Shown here: piece after piece, positions 29,601 to 38,400 of the stretch
How positions within the stretch are numbered: the stretch's first letter is position 1
Layout: each line of letters opens with the position of its first letter
Assembly: GCF_001625305.1 (NCBI RefSeq)
Contig: NW_017804242.1
Span: forward strand, 4,532,858 to 4,596,857
From: Branchiostoma belcheri
Lineage: Eukaryota; Chordata; Leptocardii; Amphioxiformes; Branchiostomatidae
Length of the DNA stretch: 64,000 nucleotides
Reading direction: 5' to 3'
Translations under genes and position numbers: made by a program
Notes under the pieces: model-generated
The model's database searches: none
What the model was told of the DNA's origin: nothing
The model's input: the letters and a program-made list of their open reading frames with translations, nothing else

Positions 29601-32600
29601 ACTTTTGTACTTGTATCCTTTTTGTCCTTGAAGTGACTATTTGACACGCTAACAAGTATTATAAGTATATCGTATAAGCCATTACCAGAGTTAGTCCCAT
29701 GTTGAGATTACAGCATTTCTTTTATTTCTTTGTTTTTGTTTAGTCCGTTATGGTCGGATTATAATGACATTTGGAGAATATATATTCCTTATGGTAAGGA
29801 TTGTTATGAAATTTAAGAATAAGAATATAATACTATAATACTCTACTAATAATATTTGAGAAGAAATTACCTGGTACAATGGGAAACATTTGCGGCAATG
29901 TTTTATGTCGAATTCGGATGGGAATGCTTCCGCTGTAGTGGAGGTACTGGATCGCCACTAAAGACAGGGATAGAAAATTATGTGCACATATTTGTACACA
30001 TTATAAATCAAAATCGTGACACTTATTAAGTTAGTAAGTCTTTAAAACGTCTTGTTTACTATACAAGTTTCATTAGTAGTTCAACAAGTGGGCCCCTTTT
30101 GGGGTGCAATTTCAACCGTTTCTTGCTTTTATTTTGGGCACTTGATACCCAACTCCTATGACAGACCGATCCCAACTGTCCATGACGATCACGATTAGCA
30201 GTTCAACCAATGGTAGCTTAGCAATTAGCAGTTCAACCAATGGTAGCTTAGCAATTATCAGTTTGATTATTGGTAGCTAAGCAATTAGCAGTTCGACCAA
30301 TGGTAGCATATGGCAGTTAGTGACTCGACCAATGAGAGAGCGGCTGCAGGCCTATTGAATACATGTATTTGCATTCCAGTGTTCATAATTTGCATTTCTA
30401 CGTGTTGACGGAGTGGGCGGGGCTATAGGATCAGGACGTCCCCTCCGGATGCCCAAAGAAAGCCACATGATAGTGAAAGGTATTAAAAGACGTTATTATC
30501 ATTATTGCTGCAAGAATGTCAGCTTTTCCTATTGACTTGTAATTTTACCGTAGTCCACGGTGTCTGGATCAAAGTGAGTGTTGTTGTACACCAGGAACTG
30601 CAGCTGTCTGTTGAGATGTTCCAGTGACGCACTGGAAATGGTCAGGTGCTTGCTTCCCACACCTTCTGCTGCAACACCCGGAACATCCGCTAGGGTCGTC
30701 AGTACACCAAGCCCGGCATTGAGTTGAATCTGGTAAGAGAGAATTAAGTCAGTACATTTGTAAAGAAGACAGAGATAGCGCTGGCTACATCACAATTATA
30801 TAATAAATTTTCTAATGAAAATGATAATTGTCTCTCCATAGGTGGAAGAATTTGCCAGAGGAGTTAGTCCGGCAAATAGGTCGAGTAATTTGTCAGAAGA
30901 TTATGATTTTGATGCAAACAGAGAAAATCGTATCCCTGTTGCAGAGTAACTCCTGAAAACTATTCAAATATTTGGCCAAATTCTATAATTTTTTTTCCTT
31001 TCCACTGAGTATGGTGGACTGTCACCCCTACTTTTCTTTCTGGCTTGAGGCTCCCAAATACATGGGACCAAATGCATGCCTGAAGCAAGATCCAAAACGG
31101 GACTTTGTGTACAGGAAAACAATTTCAAAGTCCTTTTTTTTACGGCGTTGATTACTTAGTATAAGATATGGAGAAAAGTATATAGACAGCATATATTAAC
31201 TCCAGCACAGTAAGGTAAATTTTGGCTGACTATTCCACGTTTGAGGACAAAAAAATCTGTACTTACTACAAATTTGTTCTTGTCATTACCGGATTCCTCC
31301 AGCTTTACACCCGGGATGACGAGTGTTTTCATCGGCTGGACCCTGAGGCCCTGTGTCGGGTAGCTGAGGGGAGATCTACCGTCTGTAAAAAGAACTGGAG
31401 TCGGCGGAGGAACCCTGCAGAATCATGGGTACGGTGAGAAAATCTTTTTTTATTGTTGTCTATTTTGTTGGCTCTAGGCCGTCAGAATATTCCGACGACA
31501 TCTTGTAAGTGTGTACACACGTTTCTATAGGTACTTCCATTCATATATCATTCAGACACATTATTTACTTCAACTCTTATTATTCACTTTCTGCTTAGCC
31601 CCATTGCTGGGATCATTACTGCATCAGGTTGCGCCCGTGTTACTTAGTAGTGACCCCGTACTATAAGCGTAAGGAAAAGAAAAGATCTGGTGCCTTTGTC
31701 TGAGTCTGTCCTTCTCCCTGCTGCGCCCTTCCTTATATATGGCTTGTCTCACCTCCTCGGGACCAGGGATGGGGTAGAGATGGAATGTCGCATTTGGACA
31801 AGAGCAGGTACCGACTGTAAGAACACGTCTGAAGGAATGATATATTATTATGACTCTTTATATCAAAGTAATCAAACAAAAAATCCAGGTACATCATGTG
31901 GGTAGATATCCTCCAAAACTTTTTAATTTCGTCATTAATTGGTTCTTGCAAACATAAAAGAAGAACGTAGCGTGCCCGAGTTGACTTTCTAGATCTTACA
32001 CAAACGGACTTTACCATGATCATATCTCCACTTTCACCTTGTCAATTGTGTTGTATAATTTGGCTGCCTTTTGAAGCTCATGCATTGCCTTTAACGTATT
32101 ACTTCCCACTGGTGGTTGCAACCACTGAACGGACCGAATATCTCGCAGATCCCTCAACGACTCTCATGAAAAAATAACAATTTTTTGAAAACGCTGTTTG
32201 TTGCCATATTTGTGTTGTGCAGCATATTCTGGTTATAAAATGAATGGTAACACAAATCCAACTTTGGTCACTCAGCATGCGATATATATATAGTCATCCG
32301 GTGATGAAAAGGGAGCTTTACACGCCTTTAGGGCATACTTAGCGAAGCTCTGAATGTACGTGTCGTGCAAAACTTGATAGCTGCCTGTGACCGAAAGGTT
32401 ATGGTGGATCCTTGTCATAGACCGGTCTCCGAGGCTGAAAAATCTACTTCACAAAATTCGTGTGGCGACGTCTTAGCCTAGATGTCATCATTTTTACCTT
32501 ATCGTGGTACTTTTATAGCCTCTACCAGGCTTCGGGAGGCGGCTGGAAAGAGTAGAAATTGGCCAAATAGAGAGACAGCATGCCAAGGGAGTTTGGTCAG

Positions 32601-33074
32601 CTTGAGAAAACAGTTTGCCGCTCTTTTCCAGCCGACCAAACGTCGGGAGCGTCAAACTTTTTTTTTCCAGCCGACCAAACTCCCTTGGCATGCTGTCTCT
32701 CTATTTTGGCCGATTTCTACTCTTTCCAGCCGCCTCCCGAAGCCTGGTAGAGGCTAGTACTTTACGCCAAAATATTGTGACGGAGCGAGTATAGGAGCCC
32801 CGGCAAGCTAACTATATGACACATACCTCGCAACATGTTCCTTCCACACATACGGGATGTTCCACAGATCGTCTCCTTTCCACGGGAACTTTATGTCTCT
32901 CTTCAGCCCTGTGGTCCGCACAAATGTGGCCTGAGGTCCGGAATCTCTGATGACCTGTTTTAGCTGGTTGTTCTCCAGTATCGTGGCTCCCAGGGCTAAC
33001 ATCAAAAGGATAACCATAACTGGTGCAGTAGGAAGGGAAAGAAGCGTCACTAAGAGTTTGGTGACTGACTCCAT
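26467..33074 (-). CDS. B4GALNT: beta-1,4-N-acetylgalactosaminyltransferase (GT12, B4GALNT1/2-like), complete
   Basis: Ten exons, 5' to 3': 32827-33074, 32322-32434, 31655-31814, 31267-31414, 30549-30729, 29871-29957, 29135-29319, 28615-28755, 27935-28163, 26467-26648; total 1,674 nt, 557 codons plus TAG. Seen: short N-terminus and one hydrophobic segment (residues about 9-30, type II Golgi anchor), a stem, CSCP, SPLSYP, then the catalytic core [57 protein letters not shown] (metal-binding DxD), [12 protein letters not shown] and [18 protein letters not shown]. Known: this family transfers GalNAc from UDP-GalNAc in beta-1,4 linkage to galactose of gangliosides (B4GALNT1) or glycans (B4GALNT2). 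Which acceptor is used cannot be read from sequence. Length is normal. Only the exon 3 donor is doubtful. Confidence 0.92.
27036..27240 (+). mobile_element. tRNA-headed SINE (tRNA-Ala-like head)
   Basis: TGTGGCGTAACGGCAGAGTC ... CCCGGGTTCGAGCCC fits A- and B-boxes. The anticodon loop reads CTCGCAA (CGC, Ala). After CCATGCCACC comes CTTGTGCCCTTGGGGAACG, the shared SINE body. Acceptor-stem pairing is poor, so it is not a working tRNA. Confidence 0.7.
27248..27751. mobile_element. Mutator-like MITE, 504 bp, long arms, 9-bp TSD
   Basis: Ends TACTCTCCAAGCAGAGG, inverted arms of about 115 bp, exact flanking CTCTGGACC (27239-27247 and 27752-27760). In the last intron of the GalNAc transferase. Confidence 0.85.
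27935..28163 (-). CDS. B4GALNT: GalNAc transferase exon 9
   Basis: Encodes [20 protein letters not shown] and [13 protein letters not shown], the acceptor-side region conserved in the family. In phase 0; donor CAGTG|GTACTG, phase 1. Confidence 0.9.
28615..28755 (-). CDS. B4GALNT: GalNAc transferase exon 8 (DxD catalytic motif)
   Basis: 47 codons, phase 0 at both ends. Encodes [20 protein letters not shown] followed by [24 protein letters not shown] is the metal/UDP-sugar binding motif. Confidence 0.95.
29135..29319 (-). CDS. B4GALNT: GalNAc transferase exon 7 (GT-A fold start)
   Basis: Encodes [20 protein letters not shown] and [20 protein letters not shown], the first strands of the nucleotide-sugar fold. 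Donor AAAG|GTATCA, phase 0. Confidence 0.92.
29339..29570 (+). repeat. dispersed repeat, copy B
   Basis: Inverse match of 23440-23690 (AACCGCGACGGGGGCCGACA, GAGGAAGACCAGAGTGACTG, GTTGGACCAAAAGTTTTAAC). Weaker relatives at 28920-28990, 23815-23885 and 54020-54170. In GalNAc transferase intron 6. Confidence 0.7.
29871..29957 (-). CDS. B4GALNT: GalNAc transferase exon 6
   Basis: 87 nt, phase 1 at both ends. Encodes [20 protein letters not shown], the short beta segment just before the GT fold. Donor CCAG|GTAATT. Confidence 0.82.
30194..30340. repeat. tandem repeat, about 4 units of 30 bp with CCAAT
   Basis: Unit close to GCAGTTCAACCAATGGTAGC plus TTAGCAATTA. The first two units are nearly identical and the later ones diverge. 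Related CCAAT-bearing sequence occurs inverted at 48515-48600. Confidence 0.75.
30549..30729 (-). CDS. B4GALNT: GalNAc transferase exon 5
   Basis: Acceptor CTTACCAG, phase 0. Encodes the beta-rich pre-catalytic region ([20 protein letters not shown], then [15 protein letters not shown]). Donor TACG|GTAAAA, phase 1. Confidence 0.87.
31267..31414 (-). CDS. B4GALNT: GalNAc transferase exon 4
   Basis: Acceptor TGATTCTGCAG; donor GTA|GTAAGT, phase 0. Encodes [20 protein letters not shown], the family's SPLSYP block, and [19 protein letters not shown]. Confidence 0.88.
31655..31814 (-). CDS. B4GALNT: GalNAc transferase exon 3 (CSCP motif), 3' limit uncertain
   Basis: Acceptor TGTTCTTACAG. Encodes [20 protein letters not shown] then [20 protein letters not shown], a family-like basic helix. 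The only donor giving the required phase 2 is GGG|GTCACT at 31654. A stronger donor GAG|GTGAGA lies at about 31752 but leaves phase 0 and would need an extra exon. Confidence 0.6.
32322..32434 (-). CDS. B4GALNT: GalNAc transferase exon 2 (stem)
   Basis: Acceptor GATTTTTCAG; donor GCGT|GTAAAG. Enters in phase 2, leaves in phase 1, as both neighbours require. Encodes the stem segment [20 protein letters not shown]. Found by phase reasoning. Confidence 0.68.
32516..32756. mobile_element. Mutator-like MITE, 241 bp, foldback
   Basis: Ends TAGCCTCTACCAGGCTTCGG. Arms of about 95 bp, flanked by GTACTTTTA and GTACTTTAC (9 bp, imperfect). In intron 1 of the GalNAc transferase. Confidence 0.75.
32827..33074 (-). 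CDS. B4GALNT: GalNAc transferase exon 1 (start, signal anchor)
   Basis: Start ATG at 33074, reading [20 protein letters not shown], followed by a hydrophobic span. An in-frame GTG 9 nt upstream is not preferred. Donor GCGAG|GTATGT, phase 2. Confidence 0.85.
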
Positions 33075-35351
33075 CCCTGGCACTGGCAGAGACGTTTTTT
33101 GGAACTAGACGGACAAATATTGTGTCCGTCGTTCTGTAGCCAGTTTACATGGAAAGTGGGGTCTTAATGTCATTAGGCCAGACTGGTTCTGAGGCCGGGT
33201 ATGGCCACGTGTCACGGTAACGTTGTCGAGATCAGATCAAAAACGGAACAGTAGTTGTAAAAGGGGGGAAGACACTGAAGAAGGGATAGGAATAAGCTTA
33301 AAAATGTTTTAGAATGAACAGGTATGACACTAAAATTGACATTTTAGAAGAGAAGACCTAGAAAGATGGAGAAAACTGCTTGTCAGATCTTTAAATGTGT
33401 GATGCCCTAGCGGTCAAATAGTAAGGGGATAGGTCAGATGGTACACGTGTAATGGTTGCTTCAGGCGAAATCAGTGAGATCAAAAGCTTTTGGTAAATTT
33501 AGGTTTATTTTAGCCTCCTTCGCATACTTCTGAAGCGTTATTTTTTTCGGGGAGAGACGGTTTCCCCGCATGAGAAGTCTGCTTGCGAGCCCAAACTTTA
33601 TTCTAGGAATGTAATAATCATAATGCAGAAGAAATATTGATGCTATGTGTTTGAAACAGGACTAATAAATCAACGCACGTTGGTGGACGATACATTCGAG
33701 GTCATTCTCTGTACGTCCGGTAATGTCTACCTACATATTAGATACCGGGTAAGTCTGATAATCTTAGCCTGAAGCGTCAATGGGCAAAATCAACCATTAC
33801 CGACTTACATGGCATTAACTTATCACCAATTTTCCTGCAGTGACGTCAAATGGGCGGTCTGATGCTTTAGAAACACACGAGATTATATCCTTGTCATAAT
33901 CTACTCGACCTTCAGTCAATTATAGATAGTTCCCTGGCTTTAGTCTTTAAGATGAAACAGAAAAAATGCGTATTCCTCATGACACTTGACAAACCATGTA
34001 TCATTCAAGTCCATAGGTGCGTACATCTGTAACTTCCTCAAGAAGCGAGAAGAAGTTGAACCTGTAAATAGTAGATTATAGTATGTATCGTTTAAGCAAG
34101 GAATGTCCTTATTGTTGTATTCTCTTTTCCTGTTTATTCGTGACCTATACTTAGCTTGTATACGTAAGAGCATAAATGTACAATAAAGGTCTTTCATTCA
34201 TTAAAGACCAATTTGGTCATGTACCTCTAGTACACACTTTCAAAACATCCATTATAAGCAGAAACAACATCAACAAAGTTATGTAATTAATGTAATATAA
34301 TAACAACACAGCTGCTAAAGAGTGTTATATAGAGTGTTTATTTTTCACTTTGCCTCCTATTTTTTCCAGTATCACCTTAAATTTTTGAACTAAAGAAACT
34401 GAAATTGTACAAAAGCTATGACCTCCCTTATTCACTAAAGGTTGCTTCCTTTCTAGTAGAAAATGTTAGCTTTTACATGTACAAGTTGTTGTGATAAGTC
34501 TGTTACGTTATTTGCTGAATACTGTAAAATGTTGGTGGGAATGCAGAATTTTATTGAATATATAAATCTCATCTTACTCCCTAAGTATACACTGTGTAGA
34601 TTCACCGTGTAGGTTCTTGTAATCATACATTAACTAAACGTTAACAAATTATACCATTACATGTATCTTTTGTTACCCAAGCAATATGATTCTTTTAACT
34701 ATTAAAATAGTTGCTCTTAAGAGGAAAATTTACATCAAACATAATGCTTGAGGAATAAGTATTCATGGAGGAAAGAGCTTACACGTAATGATTACTATAT
34801 ATGAAAACAAAATTTGACAAAAATAGCTAAATGGACTCCTAACTATATCATAAACATTTACACCAGAGATTGGTATGTGTTATGAAAATACTTGAGAGTA
34901 TAATTTTCATCAATTTCATAACAAAGAATTCCATCTGTAGTTACTATATAATGTTTTACGTGAGGACCACCTGGCCATTTTTGGTGGTCCATAATAGATA
35001 ATTTTTCCCATTGACACGAGCATTAAGAACAAAGTGACCACCTGTCCACATAGACTATATTATGTTGGTCTCCTGAGTGGTTTTGGATTCTTTTCATATC
35101 TTTATTTCCAAACTCGTTTGCATCATATAAGGATATAAGGCCAACATGACCACTTTTTGAAAATTTTTCCCATTGATACAAGCATTAAGTGACCACCTGT
35201 CCACATAGACCAGATTTTATCGGTTCCCTGACCCTTACTGTTTTTCTTACACAGGTTTGGCCGTAGGTTTGACTGAAAAAAAAGTTGGTTCAGTTCAAAT
35301 GACTACAATATGAGGTGGTCGCCTGTACAGGTTTGACTGTACTGTAGCTGT
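33075..35351. other. region upstream of GalNAc transferase and downstream of MFS carrier
   Basis: Presumed promoter of the GalNAc transferase near 33.1 kb and 3' UTR of the MFS carrier near 35.1-35.35 kb. No other gene found. TGTACAATAAAGGTC at 34177 resembles the tail of the LINE at 5765, so a LINE end on the plus strand is possible. Confidence 0.45.
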
Positions 35352-35482
35352 TCACGCTTGCTGTGCTCCAGGCACAGGATCTTCTCCCTGGTTCAGTAAC
35401 AGCTGTCGCTCCTCTTCCTCCTGTTTGACCTTCTTAATGTCGCGCCGAAGAACCAGTAAGGTCAACACGAAGAGCACCGAAC
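35352..35482 (-). CDS. MFS carrier terminal exon 9
   Basis: Final TM (SVLFVLTLLVLRRDIKKVKQ) and a charged cytosolic tail ending PGAQQA-TGA. Acceptor GTATCACAG, phase 1. A minus-strand AATAAA at 35101-35106 is a possible poly(A) signal. Confidence 0.88.
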
Positions 35483-38400
35483 CTGTGATACAGAGAGAGA
35501 GTTCATGTCTCGGAGTTCAAATGCAAATAAAAACAACAAGAAATTAGAGATTACAAACTTTCAACAAGTAGATTATATATAGTTTGTGCGATTCTTGAAA
35601 AAAGGACATTCCACATCAAAACCTTGTCAATCAAGTGTGACCCAATCTCCTCCCACTTACTTTGGAACCCAAACATACAAACCTAGCATAAACTAGCACC
35701 ACTCAAAGCAATTATTATACATTTGTACATCTGTCCCAAAGTAACAAATTGAATTAATTTTGATACCTGATGCACACCATCTGAAGGTGTGGGGGAGGGT
35801 GGCATATTTTATTTATTTTGCAGAGTGATATTTTGTTGTAAATATTGGAGGGAAGGTTGCATTGTGAGGACAATAATTTCATACACATTGATGGTCAGAG
35901 CAACTGTCTTGGTATCAATATTGGGAACAAGAAGAGTCAAAGCAACCACATGCTACAAACTGCAGCCCTGGGAACAAGAAGAACACCTAGTGCTATAAAC
36001 AGCCCTGGGAACAAGAAGAGTAAAAAAAAACTAACCTGCCACATACAGCCCTGGGAACAAGATAGTGAGCGCTGTTCTGAAGTTTGTCGCTTTCTTGAGC
36101 GGCGTGACGAGTAGCGGGGAGTTACCGCCGATGTTGGTGCTGATGAACAGGTACACGGCGACCGTGGAGGTGCGGATGTAGGACGGCACCAGCTCTACCA
36201 CCACGGCCAGCGTCACGCCCACCCACATCTCACCGATGATGTTGGAGGGGATGAGGACTAGGAAGGCGTATGGAGGGTCCAGGTACAGGGCCAGGGCTGC
36301 AAACGGAGCTGCACATAACTGTAGGGAAAACCAGAGGTAATTTGATAGGTCGAAAGCTCTAGGTGAGAACATTTTCAGGTGTGAGCATGGTGGCCTTGTT
36401 CCACGATGAACTACATGTACATTGTACATATGTATGTGGTCAATCGTAATAAATAAATAAATAAATTTTCCTTTTGTGTTGGAACAAAAGTTTTACCTTT
36501 AAACAAAGTTAAATTTTGAATGTGTTTTTTAATAGAATATTTTTTTCGTAAAACCCTGTATGACTGTGTAATATATAGACTATGCAAGACTATCAACTCT
36601 ATGGACTTCAATCATGTACTACACTGAATTTTATATTTTTGATTTTATACAGTTTTCATTGGATGTTTCGTCAACACTGCATCAGAATTTTGCCAGTTGC
36701 AGACGATATATTTTCTGACACAACACTTCAAAACTATAAACAGTACATACGCGAGTGTGGGACCTAAAACGAGATGTTCTACCAAAGTGCTATGCACAAT
36801 ACAGGGTTTGCGCAGGTGCAGAACATTCTGCCAACATGCTGAGGTAAATATGCTAAAACCAAGATGTCCAATGTCCTTTACCTGACTGATGACCAGCACC
36901 CATATCCTGCCCTGGGGGCCCACACGTTTCACCACCCTGTCCGAGATGAACCCCCCAAACAGCACGCCGAAACACCCCCCTACCAGCGGCACCCAGGACA
37001 TCCACAGTCCCACCTGAGAGTCCTTGTAATAGTGATCAAAGAACAGCTGGGTGTTGTTACCCCAGATATAGCCAGCTGGAAAACAACATACATGGTGTCA
37101 GAAAACATTCAGAGGTAATGTACTAATTACTTCCAGGATGGAAGTATTGTTTTAGGTGGCGCTGGTTCATTGGGTTTGTACGTACGGGTTCCTGAGTTAG
37201 AGGGATCGTGTTATAGTTAAGAAAGTTAAGACTTAAGTCATCCAAGTGTATGGAAGTTTTTATCCTTTCCACAACTATAAACTATAAAAAGGAAAAAAAA
37301 ATTGGGGGCTAAACTACTGTAAGTTTGATAACCAGGCTATATGGAAGTGAGTGGGCAAAGATTGGGTTTCAGTTGATTGGCAGTGTTGTGACTCGTTACA
37401 ACCTTTTTGTGGTTGTCAGGAATGTGTACTGTGTAATCATGGTATGATTATGATGGTGTAATGGTGTGGTAAGTTTAGTACATCACACTGTTGTAAGTCA
37501 GAGTAATAAATTCATTATTATAAATTGATTATATGACTGTCATTCAAAAACACAAGCCATGTGTACAACATGTACAGGTACTTATAACTCTTCCACAAAT
37601 CAACTGACTGTGCAGAAACATGAAGTTTCTTGTACCTGCATTCCTGACTGACCCAGCTATGATCAGCATCATGAGTGAAGGGTTGAGGAAGGATCTCAGG
37701 ATGGTCATCAGTTTCTTCAGAGGAGACAGGTCGTAATTCTTACTGTCCTTCTCCTTAGCCGTCTTCCTTCTCTCCGGTTCCTTGACTGACAGGAGGATCA
37801 GAAGGCCCACTAAGAAACCTGGGATCCCTGAGATAAAGTAGGCCCATCTCCAGCCCTGAGGATGAAAAAAAAATATACTGGTACATTTAACTAGAAAGGC
37901 AACATTTGCAAAGCAAATGCGTAATATTTAGCGGAAGTCACAAATGGTCTGCTCTGTTAATTCTTCTGAAACACATTCATATATACATTTGTATGGTGAC
38001 AGGAGTCTAAATCCCTCCTGCTATAAAATTGCAACATGATGTAGGGTAACCCAACACTAGTTCCCATGGTTACAGATGTCAGGTTCAGGTCATTGACCTT
38101 ATTTGTTAGGAGAAGAAGAAGATGAAGAAGAATTAGAGCAAAAACAACATACCTGTCCATTGATGTTAGCCTTGGTGATGAAGTTGCCCATGGCATAGGA
38201 GAGACTGTACCCAGTGTAGATGCCCCAGTTGTAAAACCCCATAGCAGAACCTCTCATTTCCTAGATATAAGCCAGTATAGATCAGTAAAAAGGAGCTTTA
38301 TGAACTAACATACAAAGCAATTTCTGTATGCTAAAATTCAAGCCCCTTGGTAGAAAGAGCTAATTATTAATAATATACCGTGAGACTTCCCAGTTTCTTT

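Noticed and set aside
33940-34197. 85-codon minus-strand ORF as a gene
   Set aside because: No recognisable family, no splice or start context; AT-rich; next to a LINE-like tail.
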